Assembly (NCBI GenBank): GCA_031002005.1
Contig: JARYHS010013630.1
Location: 234,367,539-234,431,538 of the forward strand
Source of the DNA: Vandiemenella viatica
Lineage: Eukaryota > Arthropoda > Insecta > Orthoptera > Morabidae
Direction: 5' to 3'
DNA length: 64,000 nt
Below, piece by piece: positions 46,250 through 60,036 of this stretch; position 1 is the first letter of the stretch, and each line of letters opens with the position of its first letter. The notes beneath the pieces are model-generated. The model was not told where the DNA came from, did no database searches, and saw nothing but the letters and a program-made list of their open reading frames with translations. Both the position numbers and the translations under genes were made by a program.

Positions 46250-47245
46250 GCGTAATTGCTGAAATGCTGTCATTTTTATACTAACATTGCTCGTAAAGCC
46301 GATTTGCATTTTTCATCGATGCCTGTTTCCGTCAGACGTGACACCTGCTGCGTACAGCAGGCGATTAAAGAGGGGCTGTTAATTGAACGGCTCAGCTGCC
46401 ACCCGTTGGTCCCCCCTTTCTCTCCCCCGCTGATCCACAGTGTACGCACTCGAGTCCTGATTAAATTGGCACCGGAAGTCGCCTCCCTGCACTGTCTCCG
46501 CGACTGCGGCCAAACACACGGAGGCACTTGCCGCCGCTCCAGACAGCCACCGGCCCAAACAGATGGCGCCGGCTAAGAGCGGACTGTTGTAATCCACACC
46601 TCTCCCTCTCCTGTGGCCGAGTGCCCGCTCTTTCCTGTCACCGAAACAGCTCGGCTGCTGGCCTCGGCCACACTCTTGCACCACACCCACGGTTTACTTT
46701 CACCCAACCTCCTCGCTTCTCTAGAACCTCTGTCTCTTTTTATACTATATTCCACTACTTGCTCAAAAATCACAGTTTTATCTGGAGACCGAGTTTCTGG
46801 CTATTTCTGCCGCTGCTGTACCACGGTGGAGGAATGGAGGTGGAGCAGCAGAGTCGTTTTGGCTGGAGGCCCAGATGACGTTCCATTGCTCTCTAGAAAC
46901 CCTCCAAGTCTGGAGAAACCCTCCTCTTAATTGGCGTCCAGGCTACGGTCTTGATTAAGCAGCTCCGAGAGGACTTATAAGGGCAGCCAGTATAAGCCGC
47001 CGCAGTGGGGGGAAGACAACGGCAATGGGGCGGTATCTGTTACTTCATAAGAGCTTTGGTTAATTAGAATGGAGGAGATGGCCTCCACTGTGCGGATAGC
47101 TGGCAGAGTCCACCCCCTCTCTCCACCGCCGTTTGGACCCCGCGCTGTATTTGCATAAAGGCCCGGCAGCCCAATGTACGTCGCCGTCACATCCGTTCAT
47201 TTATTCCATCACATGCCCCGACAGGCCCACTGTCCGGTGAAAGCG
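46250..47245. promoter_or_regulatory. Large low-AT island, candidate regulatory block
   Basis: About 1 kb of low-AT, CpG-containing DNA in AT-rich flanks. It holds CTGTTAATTGAACGG, CTTAATTGGCG, TTGATTAAGCAGC, GGTTAATTAGAATGG, TATTTGCATAAAGG and CAGCTGCC words and a pyrimidine-rich tract around 46600-46760. Open frames of 60-116 codons occur on both strands but overlap, lack domains and look like a GC effect. It is a candidate enhancer cluster or promoter-like CpG island; no transcript start can be placed. Confidence 0.3.
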
Positions 47246-50200
47246 GTCGAGTATTGACACACGCTCAGATACATAAGCGCCCGCATACACGTCCACATAC
47301 AGTGGCACACTTTCGAATGTACATGCGCGAGCGACGGGAAAAAAAATTGAAATGGCAGAAAAATTAGCCAATTGGTAAAGTCGATCTGAAGTGAACGCTT
47401 GGTGTCATTCGACCGCATAAATGAATCGTGCACTGCAGGATAAACAGAATTTTTTTCCTGTTTGACCAATAGATCAGTCCAGCGATATTCACGTCCTTTT
47501 TCGGCAGTCCAATTCCATTTCAGGTTAGGGTTTCATCAGTTCCGTCAAATTTCCTGTAATATTGCTTACTTCTGTGTAGATAGAACGTAATATTATTTTC
47601 GATAAATTTTTAAAGCAAAATTACTAGGCAATTCAAGTAACTTATTACTACAAGTATAACAATAATTAATAATTTACTTTTATTTTATTAGTCTGAAGCG
47701 AAGTTCCCAAGCAAACGGGTAAACATTTTGGCACCTTTGAAATTCTAACCGCGAAATTTTCTGCAAGTCTCACAAAAGGCAACGCTATATGAAATTATTG
47801 CGAAGTCTAAAAATTTAGTCTGAAATCTTCTTTTGAATTTGGCATTAACATTATTTTAAAAAATTTCTTTCGTTACACCCGTTTCCTTAATATTTTATAA
47901 CTACCAATATGTAGAAGACATGGAGGAAGAATAGTTTCCCTGACATGTTAGTAGAAGTTCATTAAAATTATTAGCAGTGAGGCTTCGTTTCTTTATTTAG
48001 AATGATTTCTACAGCTGGCTACATATATAGTAAATCGGTAGTTACATACCAGATTATGGATCGTTCTCCTTAGCCAATATATGAATTTTGTATTATTAAA
48101 AAAAATAGCCTGAAATTACTATAGCATTAGACTATAGACTAACGGTTACTCCTGTCTACCATGTGTTCGTAAGGAAGAATGAAATTAAATTTAGTGGATT
48201 GTAAAAAAAAAATCATTTTCCTTATTTAACTACAGTAACCTTAAATTACTAATATATAAAACCAAATTTGCCGTAAGCTATCGTGCACCCGGTGGTATAT
48301 TCATTATGAGAAAAATTTTAAGTAAGCAATGTTGCAAGTATCTACAAATTCTCAAATATGTGGAGTAGGAACATATCTTTGATAAAACGAGGAATGGTGG
48401 TAGTTCACCTACGTAATGAGATTGTATTTTTTATCTTTACACTTTATACAGGATGAAAATCATACCTCACGTATTTTCATTACATTACAAAATACAACTT
48501 TATCTATCATTTCACCAATATTTTCCGGTAGAGCATAACGTTTTTATGAAAGCGAGAATCCCTTTGTTGGACATGCAAACGAGATGGTGGACTGTAACTG
48601 GGAATTTATAAAAGAGCACGTTTCTTTTCTTTTCTAGAGTCGTGGGTAGATATTTAGTTCATAACTCTGTCGTCGTTTCCTTGTATTTACATAATTTATG
48701 CAAATATCATACTCGAGTTACGCAGCACCGCCAGGCAATTTTTCTTCATATCTGAGCTAGCGCTTGGCAAAGCATTTCTTCGGCTGCTTCGTTGATGCCC
48801 GACCATCCCTTGCAAAGAAGACAGACAGTGGGACTCCATGTTCTCCCTACGCTATCATCGGCGGAACACACTTCACACGATCAACCACTCTGAAGAATAC
48901 GTCTGGGGCAACATCACATATAAAACTTGACGTAGAACGAAATGGCGTTTTTTGACAGAATCAGAATGGTATTAACTGGCAACGAGCATTTTAAACATCT
49001 ATTGATTGATGGCTGATGGGCTAGCGGTCATTACTTCGTAAGTTGACGATGCTGTATTTTAAATTACACCAGAGATTATCAACGATATGTTCATGTGCCT
49101 GGCAGTAAAAGTATTTTGACGTTTAATATCCCCACCCCCCCCCCTATAGGAAACTCCAAATAACATTTAAATTTGGCGTATTTAACATTTTCTACTATCA
49201 AGACCAACGCAGATGATAAATAGAATTATAAATCCTGTTTGGTAGCTTTGGTAGCTAATGAAGTGTAGTTATAAATTGACTGTAAAATTTCATATTTCAG
49301 TAGAAATATACATATATATATTTGAATTATAGGACAAAAGCAGTATTTATACTGTTACATTTTAAATGATGGTCTCCTTATTTCAATTCACTGGCAATTT
49401 ATTTCGCCAGTTTGTGCATTTCTTGAGGAGATAATTATTTTCACTGCAAATATTTTCGGGAATTCAGCATTAGTTTCGTTTTCGAATTGGTTTTGGCTGA
49501 GTTTGAAAGCCTAACTTTAATCACAAATGTAAACCATAAAGCGTTTCCTTGCCAAATATAACTCCTTTACAATTTTCCAATGATTTTAATGATTTTGTTT
49601 TTTCCTAATAAATTTATCAAGAATGTGGTGTTACAGATCTTGACCACTTTCAACCGTATTCACAACTTTATAAAAAAATCATACTGGTTGGGGAACAACT
49701 GAAAGGGATTAGTTTCTCTAACATGTCAGTTTAACTTATTAAAAGCGACTCACATGTCCGTAACAAGGTGCAGAATGCCTGCATCATACCATGTACTCGT
49801 ACATACGCCTGGAACATCTCATGTAAATGACATATCTGCTTTAAAATACCCTTAAGTATTTTATTATTAAATTAGAGACTCTCCCTCTTGCCAATTAGAA
49901 CAGATATAAAATTCCACTGACTTATAAAGTCCCAATAATTATCAACAAAAGAAATACAATATTTGTTGGTTGATATCTACTGTCATTATTTCAAAACCTG
50001 GCGGTTCTTTCACCTACCTACTTCTACGAGTAGACACGTAATCAAAACTCTGCTATAAATTATTATATTATATTAATAATTAAATACAGGCAAGAAATAT
50101 AAGCTAGTTTGAATATTAAGTTAAAGCCATGGTGCACATCATACGGTACAACAAAATGTTTTTATTAAAATCTATATTTGCTTCATTACGTAATTTTAGG

Positions 50201-52259
50201 TTAATATTAGTTTGTTTTTCAGTTTCCAAACAATTTTCCCTTAATTATTGGTCACTGTTTACCTAAGTATTGCATTACGGTTAATTGGCAAGTGGTGAGG
50301 GGGAGGGGGGGAGAGGGAGGTAACAACCAGGGGTCGTTCGTTTATTATCCTAGTAAACATGAAGGCCAGCGTTAGAAACCATATGCAACGGACCTGCAAG
50401 CTTAATTATCAACAAGCATTTTTTTTTTTTATTTTTTTTTTTTTTGTACTTTGGTTAAAAGTAGTCACCATGGTAAAATCAGTGTATATTCTATCGCGCT
50501 TTATCATTTTTACAAGTGATCCATAATTTAATCTACAATATATGTGTAAAGTACTGTACAAAGTGCCGCAACTGAAATGACCTTTTATTTTTTTAAATAA
50601 ATTTCACTAAACAGAATTTGACAGTTTTACTAAGAATAGTAAATAAAGGATATTTCATCCGCGGAAGTTAATAATTATTCTCATATAAAAATGATTTTCC
50701 TACGGTGGTTCAGATATCCTACAAGAATCTTATAATTAGTGTGGTTTCACAATCGAGAGAATGAAAGTACGTACAGTACCTCCGCTACTATCTCAATGTA
50801 TAGTTACTGTTTTAATTGGGTTTTTTCTGAGTTTAATTACCTATTTGAAAGGAATTGAAGGAAGATAGATATGAAGTATGATTCTCCGTATCTCCAACAC
50901 AATCGTATATTATAAACTTTAACCGAACCGTATAGTTTAATTTGATCTACAATTTCTTGCAGTCATTCATTCATTCTTTGTGCATATGAGTTGAAATTCA
51001 GTTTCTATTTTGTTAAATTTTTATTACATGGTTTCATTAAGTGTCAGAAAGATTGCATTTCTGATAATTGGTATTTAATTTGAGTTTAATATTTATTTGT
51101 TCTAGAACAATTTAATTACGTTTAAGATAGTGAGATACTGGAAAGATTTTATTGACTGATAAAGTGCATTACCAAACTAGTTAAAATTTACTTATTGAAC
51201 TTACTCCATATTAAATTTAAATTCAGTTTATATGATTTAATTACTCTAGCATCATTAGAGGAATAGGAGAGAGTTCCTTACTTTCCTTCCTTACAGAATT
51301 TTCCCGCTATTTCACTTAAGAATTTAGTAATTAAAAGATTAAGTTCACTTGCGGTCTAATCGCCTTCGTGCGCAATTTGTTTTCTTTAAGAACTTTTTGC
51401 TGTTTCAGTAACTCTGATATGTGTATCAATATTCTCAATTATATTTTACCAGATATAGATAACCAGTTTCTCAGCAAACATGAGTTTGGGTGAAATTTGT
51501 CTGTCAGCTGCGGAACAGTTAGGGGTATATTTTATTCCTGAAAAGTATGTATGATTCATTAATTGCAGGCCATCATAATAGAACAACGAGTGAGGTTAAT
51601 CCATGACGGTCAACGACCTTTACCAACCTGAAGATCACCTCATTGATCTAACGAAGATAACCAGAGTGATCTTATGAAGCTTTTTTGCAACAGTTGTGGC
51701 CTTCAATTAGCATTGGATCGACATGACACTCATTCAGATTGTTACATGTTTTGTGAATTGCTTCCTATTTAAGCTAATTGTCAATGTGGAATTGTTGGAT
51801 ATGTGTTTTCAGTATTGCTTATCAACTCCATAGTGTAACTAATACTACAATATTGTGGGATATAACACGCTATATGCTTCCAAAACATTCCATCATGGAA
51901 GCATGTCTTGGCATGAGAGAGACGTCAGGGTGTGTCCTGCTGGAAAATGTAAATAATTCTTGCCGTAGTTTGACTATATTGTAGGAAGTATACAACGTCA
52001 TACAAAAAATTATTTTAAGCTGTGTTATTCTTCAATCTTCGGAGTTGATAAAATATCTTAATATAATAATAATAATATAATAATACTTCGAATTTGGGTT
52101 CGTAAGTGGTGATGTGTTACATATAAGTAGATGTAAAGGTTATTTTCGAGTTTCATTTGAGCAGAATGACCTCAAGTTTTCAGCTAATAGGTTAAGGTAT
52201 GATGAATGTATTATCACCTGGTTACAGAAACTAGAATGAAGATACTTGATGAATCCTAT
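47246..52259. other. No gene; AT-rich with simple repeats
   Basis: Simple tracts: C run at 49132-49143, G/A-rich at 50295-50321, T runs at 50418-50445. No reading frame above 70 codons and no transposon terminus is recognised. Confidence 0.6.
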
Positions 52260-52400
52260 TAAGGTGAAGCATCACCTGTCGCCTAGAGACAGGAACGGGA
52301 TCAGAAGAATAGACTGGCAACAAGTTCCAGGGAAGCGCCTTATTAGTACAATTAGCGCCCTTGATGCGTCTCAACGTGACCGGAGACATTAATTAGCATA
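52260..52400. promoter_or_regulatory. Candidate conserved non-coding island (short)
   Basis: It has AAGCATCACCTGTCGCC (E-box), GTACAATTAGCGCCC, and GGAGACATTAATTAGCATATC (homeodomain/POU-like). The complexity is high relative to its flanks. This is only suggestive. Confidence 0.22.
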
Positions 52401-53039
52401 TCGGTATTGAGTTTCTGTATAATGTCCACGGACTTTATTCTGTTTCTTCTAGAGAAAAGAACGTTAGTTCTGGTAATATATTTCAACAAAAAATCTATAA
52501 ACTATTTAAATACATTATGCCGTAGATGTTAGCAACTATAGGGAAATGAAGGGTGAATGTCCTTATGAGGCTTATATTACTTTTGCATCGTTAACGTTGG
52601 AATAACAACGAAATAAGTAAAAGAACTGTACATGTGGCATTTAGAGAAAAGCAGTACCAAAGAAAATAATAACAAAATAAAAATGGGTAATAGGCAAGCA
52701 TGGAAACTAATACCATAAGTCTTAGCGTGAATACTTCTTTCTTTAAACAAACAACCAGTGAAACGACAATTATGTTTATAAGCTATCATTTTATTTAGAA
52801 ACAATATAGAAACTACCTTGAAGATTGCAGCAATCAGAAGGAATGGCCAGAATCACTGAAAAATCAGAGGATGTGTAGAACTGTGTAGCTGTAATAAATG
52901 ATTACGATTTCAGATAAATGGTGTGCACATAGGACCAGCAGCACTTAGTTTTGTATAACCGGACAGTTCAATGATACGTCATGCACAGTCCACGCAGAGC
53001 AGTCAAGAGAAGTTGAATCATACCTCGCCGAAGCCAAAT

Positions 53040-53720
53040 AGTGAAAGGTCAGCCTATGAGTGAAATCGAACGTAGCAACATGATCGGTATCCGGGAAACG
53101 GGTTTATCGTACCATGACACACAACGGTTGTCGAAAACTCTTCGTCGGCGGTTTCGACGCAATCAGTTGATGGCGAAAGTGGTGGCACTCATGCCTTTGT
53201 GTCGGCTTTCAATGACCAAAAACCACCAACGCCTCAGACTGCAATGGGCATGGAACTTCCGTCAGTGGCATACTAAGGGGTAAAACATAATGTTATACTA
53301 CAAGCTCCACTTCAACTTATATTCCAGTGATGGCCGCGCTACTGTGGAGAACGCAATCGGGCAGACTGCAGAGTTGAGTGTTATAACAAACAACAGTGAA
53401 GTGTAGTGGACAGGGCGCCATTGGGTATAACATGTAATCTCGCTTCCTACGTACTGTGGGGAATTCGAACAAATACATCTACAACAGAGAGCCAGAGGTA
53501 CTGCTTCTCCTGTAGGCTAGCTCTACATTCCATTTTACAGCTGGACAATACTTCATCCACACTTATCAAGGAATGTGCAAGCCTTCCTCGAAAAACAATG
53601 GGTACCGCTGCTTTCCTTTCCAGCACGTTCATCTGATATTTGGACGCTCCTACAAACCGCGTAATATTTGTTTCCCAGAAGCATTTGATGGCTTCTCACG
53701 ACGTACAGAGACTCCGATGG
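53040..53720 (+). pseudogene. Tc1/mariner-type transposase, decayed
   Basis: Tc1-family transposases cut and paste DNA at TA sites. The remains, in order: MSEIERSNMIGIRETGLSYHD (start of the helix-turn-helix, 53055), a deletion, then RLSMTKNHQRLRLQWAWNFR (53205-53265), LHFNLYSSDGRATVE (53310-53350), IYNREPEVLLL (53480), QLDNTSSTLIKECASL (53540-53585; the Asp equals the second Asp of the DDE/D core, normally DNARPHTA), and LSFPARSSDI (53615, normally WPARSPDL). Stops, frameshifts and loss of about half the N-terminal domain make it inactive. Terminal inverted repeats were not found. Confidence 0.8.
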
Positions 53721-54959
53721 TAACACGTGGGTGAATTCTCAAGGTCAAAGTGCAAGTTCTGTTCGGTAATTCTAATCATTAGTGTATTGGGGAATAAATT
53801 TCTATCACACGCGTTCTCCTCACAGTTCAAGTTTTCACAAATAGTAAGGTATTACTAGGTAATTAACTGTTAAACATTTGATTAGGTACACAAGAGAAAC
53901 TGCTTCTCAGTGCTTATGTGCCATAACACGTGTTCCACAGGAGGTTTGCCGAAGGAAAAAAATGCAGGTTTGTCGACTTTAGTATCATTTTGATCCTTTG
54001 TGCAACCCATGTTCATCCGATGCAATTCTGTTGCGATACCTCGCTTCCTCGCTCGCTGGGTCTCGCCTAGACCGTGCTCCACCCTGTCTCAAATTCTTTT
54101 CTTTTTCTAAGCTTCATCAATCGGTAGAGTCAACACCACTCCGCATTAGCAACTGGCATTTACTTCAATTTTACCTTCTTCAATCTCTTACTATGTCCTT
54201 CGACGTTCAAAGCGTAACATAAATTTACTTTTATTTATCTTGAAACGGTCTTAAAATGTCCGCCGTAGTAGATTTCATACGGAATGATACTTTTTGGATC
54301 AAGTAACCCAACAGATTAGAAGGGTAAAACACTCAGCATGTACTGATTTGACGCTTATCGACGCCTGGTTCCACTTCGTGGCTTTGCATGACTTACTGTC
54401 ACTTCGCTTTATTTATCAGTGGGTCGAACCACACTTATTTAAATTTCCAAGGGAGTTTGTTTCAATTCTGTGCACTGCTTATATTTTTGTAACAAGTACT
54501 TTGACAATTTGATCATTTTTCGAGATTGTCTTGTATTGATCATGACCTGGTCTTAAATTGTAGTTGAAGTGAAATTATTTTGCCTCAATTCTCGTGACAA
54601 ACTGCGGGGTAAGACCTCTAATGTCATTCAACGTGCACTGAATCACTGTTTTGCTACCTTAACACTTACTGCCTTTACCCTCGTAATGAGGGTAGGCGAA
54701 AGACACAGCAGTTTATATAATCGACGGTTTCAAGCATTCTCTATCGATCTTTTTGACTCCTTCGTCTTCCGTCCAGTACTCTTTGAGTATTGGCCATTTT
54801 AATCAGGTCGGCATTCATCTCACTTGAAATTCTGGAGTGCCACCAGTAACCATCCTGCAAGATGCATTCATGTCAAAAACAAGGATGTTTCGATACAAGG
54901 TATACTACTTCGGGGTGCAAGGTGACATTGCAGGGGTGATATTGTAGGGATCCTCTGTC

Positions 54960-55250
54960 ATCCTGCAGTGTAGAATCAGCTCGGTATCCAGCATCACCTG
55001 TGTGGCGTGACAGCAAAGCAACAGTGGCGGCAGAGGGACTCAGCGTATAGGTCAGCGTCACACGTAATCTGGCGAGCGCGTCGTGAGAGCCAGCTAATTG
55101 CGCTGGCCACAGCGGGATCAGCGCCTCGGGCACCACTCTCGTCTGCGCCGCGACAACCTACTAGCTCTGCCTGTCCCGCCGCCACGAAGAGCCACGGGGT
55201 CTCCAGCGGTGGACACAAAGTAAATCCCGGTAGGGTTTGCGAGGGTGCTT
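54960..55250. promoter_or_regulatory. Candidate CpG-rich non-coding island
   Basis: Low-AT, CpG-containing block with CAGCTAATTGCGCTGG, a word also present as GGCTAATTGCGCGG at 59528. It runs into a minus-strand SINE at 55262. Open frames on both strands lack domains. Confidence 0.22.
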
Positions 55251-55261
55251 TCCTGGCTTGA

Positions 55262-55450
55262 CTCCTCGTCAGCGTCGAGGTCATTAGAGGCCATAAAGGA
55301 CCAGTTACAAGGAACTGGAAGGAGTTTCGCCATGGCCTTTTGAAGGAACCATCAAGCAATTCGTTTGGGAAACCAAATCTGAACGATCGGATGGGAATTC
55401 GAATAGTAGTCCTCCCGAATGCGAGACCAGAACATTACCGCTCACTGACG
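55262..55450 (-). mobile_element. tRNA-derived SINE, family A, old copy
   Basis: On the plus strand CTCGTCAGCGTCGAGGTCATTAGAGG (tail), CCATGGCCTTTTGAAGG (core end), GGGAATTCGAA (B box changed), TCCTCCCGAATGCGAGACCAG and ACATTACCGCTCACT (head) match family A in reverse. Part of the core is deleted. Confidence 0.85.
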
Positions 55451-56779
55451 TAGTTTAGGTAGTTTTCAGTGATTCCGTAAAATGAATTGGAAGGAGGCAT
55501 GATACAGTTACACTCCGTGAAGTTGGCAAGGCAATATTCCTTTAAACATGTCAGAGTGATGTTCACTGCCATCTACAGGTACTCTGTCAGGTCAGTAAGG
55601 ATTTATAGCGCCAAATATAAAATTTTGCCGGTGATATTCTGATACATTTGAATTCCTTTTTTTAAAAGGTACGTGATATCATGAAATTAGGGCATGAAAA
55701 CTGGTTAATATTTCCCATAATTATTCAAAATTTTGTATTTCTGCTCACATAACTCCACAATTATATTATTTCAGTTTCAAAAACAGTATTAACTACTTGA
55801 CTCTTGCCATATGACCGTTCCGCGCTGAAGATAATGTTTCTACATTTTTTTTGAAGTAATCGCATTGTGCTTGATGACTTTCAATAGTCCCCCGCTCATT
55901 TAAAGTGAATAAATTTAACTCCTCTCATGTTTTATTACATCATTATTCAACCTATTTGTAAAATATAACGAGGGAAGTACAACTCCCTTTTTTTTTTCGC
56001 TTGAACCTTGCTCTTCCCTGAATTGCCAATTCATCTTGGTTCTCTGGGTTTGTTAATATAAAATGATTTCCTTAAACATTTCCTATCTTATATGAGAAAT
56101 GTCTTTTGACGATATTTTTTAAACACCTAAGTTGAAAATGAGCAATCATAGAATAACATGTATGTTTTATGATTGTCTACAGTTATCAACTCTCTTCATC
56201 TTGAAATGTATCAATGATTATTGAAACATAAATTATAACTTGATGATATGTTGTGATCCAAGACGCTCATTGTCCTACGTCATTAAATGTTCTCAGCATC
56301 TTGGTTTATCATATCGTGATAATGTGAGAAATTTTCATACCATTTTATACAAATGAATGATCTGAAAACACCGATGTAACGTATTACAATCTACTCAGAA
56401 TTTTCTGTATGTCAACGCGTACGCGTCCATATTTAACCAGTCGCTATGCTTATATTCAAGGAAAAATTTCGAAAGGGAGGAACCTGGATAGGGTTATGAT
56501 ACTGATAGTGATGATTATTGATTGAAACTATTGAAAAATGGTCGGCGTCTTATCGGCAGTAAGAGGAAAGGGAGCTTTGAAGGAGACGATGACCGTACGG
56601 CCTGTAGTGCTGTAATGACACCACTAAAACGAGAAGTTATAAAAGAGAGATGACTAATTTTATGTCAATGTTTTCTTGTATCGATTGGGAATAAAAGATG
56701 GTGACAGTCCTAATTATAAATGAAAATTTTATCTAACTGATTTTACACCTGCCTTTTCTAGGTGCCGACTTTTTTGTGT

Positions 56780-57060
56780 AAATTTAATGCCGCTAAATCG
56801 GCACGGTGCAGCTGCAATATTACTCGCCACTATTACCCACTTTGCCTCTAGTGTAGCAGCACTACGAAACTTGTATGTCACAGGAAGAGTGTTGCAGAAC
56901 TGCAATATCCGCAGGCGGCCGGCTCTTTTGCGTCACAGAGTGCCTCAAGTTCCATATTAGCTGCAGCACCGAGAGTCTCTCACAGTGCTGCCCTCTGCCA
57001 AGCACATGATGCTGCCATATTCCAACTACGTCGAGTACATAACCCTCATGTTTACCAAGT
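56780..57060. promoter_or_regulatory. Candidate conserved non-coding island
   Basis: This mixed-composition block has CGGTGCAGCTGCAATATTAC, a GAACTGCAATATCCGCAGG echo about 80 bases on, CATATTAGCTGCAGCACC and GTGCTGCCCTC. No coding potential is recognised, and the surroundings are AT-rich. Confidence 0.2.
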
Positions 57061-58204
57061 AACGTCAATACAGTAAAAGAAAAGTTTTCCTCATCACAGA
57101 ACAAAAAGCATAGTTGTATGTTAAAACAAATCATCAAAAAATTTTTTGCGTACTTTTGTGAGGGAATCTGTTTTTCTTATAACCAGGCAAATTTATTATC
57201 TTCATGTAACATGCCGTCGTATAGGTCAAAGGATGAAAGTAAGCTGATCAAAATAAAAATTCAAATCACTGATAAATGATTCCTGTTGACACATCGTAAA
57301 AGAATAATAATTTTTTTTAGTTAACTCTTCAAGTTTTTGGTCAACTATTGACGTAAGAACACCCAAACAACTCGTCATTTACAGTGACCTATGTTGCTGG
57401 AAATACAGTACCGCATATAATGCAAGCACGATTGTTGCCACTGAAACGAACCTTTTCATTACTTCCGAGCGATACTGTCCTGTATCCATTACTTATTGAC
57501 CCATGTGCAACAGATCTAGATTTATTATTTATATGCGTGTTGGGAGTCCTAAAGTGAATTTCTTCTGGTGTGGCGAAGTATTAAACAATGTCTCGAAATG
57601 TCACAGACGCACAGAAGAGACAAGATTTGTTTTTACGGGTATAAGACTACCAACATGTACACTTCATGGCTGTAAACAGCATCTCTTACAGGTATACTCT
57701 TGAGATCTTTTTATCTTAAAAAAAGAAGACCTTTAACTAAAAAATTGTATTTTAAACTGTGATAGCAAAGTGGAATAATTTTTCTTGTCTACTGGAATAT
57801 ACTATAGTTTAAATGGAAGCACTAACGAAATTTAGGTTTTCTTTGAAATCCACTCATTCTCGCGAATAAGGATTGTTTAATATACGCATGTAAATATACA
57901 TATAGCAAAGTGCATGCAAGAACTTAAATATTTCGTTACTTGGTACGTATATATATTTAATTTGAATACATATTTGTTCAGAAAACCCAACGAAACAGAA
58001 GTCACAAGTGATTGTGAAGTCACTGATCCAACACACATCACCAAAAAATGACGCAGATTTGCTTGAATCAATTTTTTATGCTCAGATTTTGTATATCTGC
58101 ACATATTTATCCCCATTAGTATTACTATTATTAAGAACGTGGTTACCATTAACTTGGTTATGGAGAATGACGGAAATCACGATAGCTCCGGACTCTGACC
58201 TTGT

Positions 58205-58700
58205 ATTCTGGTAAAAAAAGGCCATGGCCAATTTCCTTCTACTTTCTGACCCTCAGTACTTTTTCGCCTCCAACAACCACGACGGGGCGTAAAGCCACAA
58301 GAAAAATAAAAGAGGATAAATGTGGTTGCTTTAACAAATTAATTTCTTCGTCAAGAATTAGATTAGAAGGAGATTCTCAACGAGTAGGGTTTATTAATTT
58401 TAACCACACGTTGTCTGAGACTACTTTTATTATAGTCACAAATATCACTCCAGGCGAATGCCGGGATTGTTCCTTTAAAAGATCACTGCCAATTTCCTTC
58501 TCGTTCCTTGCCCCCAATTCTTTTCCGCCTCTATTGAACACGACAAGGCGTAAGGCCATGAGAAACAAAAATGTGATTGGTTTAAAGAAATAATTTCTAT
58601 TTCCAGATTGTAACTAGGAGAGTCTCTAAGAACAGGTTCTGAAACTTTTAACACCATCTTGCCTGAGGCTACTTTTTATTACTGTCACAAAAATTTACAG
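58205..58700 (+). repeat. Diverged 261-bp tandem duplication carrying SINE A 3' ends
   Basis: GCCAATTTCCTTCT starts at 58227 and again at 58488. The following text corresponds throughout: a SINE tail (GGGGCGTAAAGCCACAAGAAA versus CAAGGCGTAAGGCCATGAGAAA), then TAACCACACGTTGTCTGAGACTAC versus TAACACCATCTTGCCTGAGGCTAC. The second copy also keeps part of the SINE core (CACTCCAGGCGAATGCCGGG). So a SINE fragment and its flank were duplicated, then diverged. Confidence 0.75.
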
Positions 58701-59379
58701 GATACTGACACTTATCTCGTTTTAATATAAAATAACTTGTCCAAGAAAATTCAAATTCAAGTCAGTTTATTTTCCTTGAAGACATCGAACTCCAAAGATA
58801 CTACGTGCAAAAATAAAGAAATGCTTAACCAATTATAACTTTGAACATCAAAACTCGACTACTACTCAGTACTATTACCATTACTACTGAAAGCTTGTCT
58901 TTGCCGATCGCTTACATAAACATTACAGAAAATTCCAAAATATTTCAAAAACTTCAGATAGATGTTTCTCGTAATCTAACAATAGCTAGACAGTTAAAAT
59001 CACATTAAAAACTATCAGAATTCATACAAAATCATTCACAATCGTTATAAAATACACAGGAATGAAAATTAAAGATATTTACACACAAAATTATCCACAT
59101 AAATCAGTCCAAACTGTCGCAAATTGTCCACTTAACATCGTAGCCCACCTTAATACTTAGAATTAAAAAATTTTTTAATCAATGTTTCATGCATAGTATT
59201 GTCCTTGAAAATAGTACATAGTGTTTACATAGTTTCTTTCAATAAAACAATCTTCATTTACACAAATTCACAATTAATTGCAAGAAAAATATACAAAATC
59301 ATATTTACTCACCTTCCAGCTTGCTACAAATGATTCTTGAAATTCAGTTTCATTCCTGGCAGTGTGTGAGGGCCTCTAC

Positions 59380-59840
59380 AATACACATGCCACAGAAACT
59401 GTCTCCAGTTCCTGAGATACGTGTAGATGAAGTGACTTTCGCTGTGAGCGACAGCGTAGCTGTGTATTTGATCGGCTGTGTTATAGTGTTGGCAGCGGCT
59501 GTGTGCTCGTCGAGACGGACAGGTAGCAGGCTAATTGCGCGGCGCACTGTGTGGCCGGCGACAGTGAATGCGCGCGGGCTGGCGTGCCGCTTAGAGCTGC
59601 CGGCGCGGCGGACCCGCCGGCCTTTGTTGCCGGGCCAGTTAGCCAGTGTTTGTGGGCCCCACTCACGGCCCTTCATATGCAGATTAACCCTGCGCGCACA
59701 CTGATTAAATAAACCGCTATCGCCTGCGCTGCGGAGAAGGTGCGTCCTGATAAACCGGGCCGTGATCAAAGTTTTACCGCCGCTGAGCTTTAATAAATTT
59801 ACTAGCACGTCCGGCCTCGATTAGACTCGTGAGACTGCAT
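59380..59840. promoter_or_regulatory. Low-AT island, candidate regulatory element
   Basis: CpG-containing block in AT-rich flanks. It has GGCTAATTGCGCGGCGC, GCAGATTAACCC, CTGATTAAATAAACCGC, CCGTGATCAAAGTTTTACC (TCF/LEF-like ATCAAAG) and GAGCTTTAATAAATTTAC (Abd-B-like). The open frames here (127 codons plus, 152 minus) overlap, lack domains and are Arg/Ala-rich as expected from CG-rich non-coding DNA. Confidence 0.3.
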
Positions 59841-60036
59841 TGGAGTGACACGCCTTCCTTTGGTCTGAAATGTAGAACGAAACTGATAGTATTCAACTGG
59901 CTACAGAACGGTTCTACTTCTATTTTCTAATTTAACGCTGGCCTATCTTAGAAATGGATGATTTTTTTCGCGTTCATAAACCAACATACACTTTTTTTTC
60001 AGTATATCCATTCACGTCATATGTTGGAAAATTTGA

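Noticed and set aside
46256..46930. Overlapping frames of 66-116 codons on both strands
   Set aside because: Low stop-codon density from GC-rich DNA; no domain, no splice-consistent exon structure.
59321..59808. 127- and 152-codon overlapping frames
   Set aside because: Opposite-strand overlap in CpG-rich DNA with Arg/Ala-rich translations; no recognisable domain.
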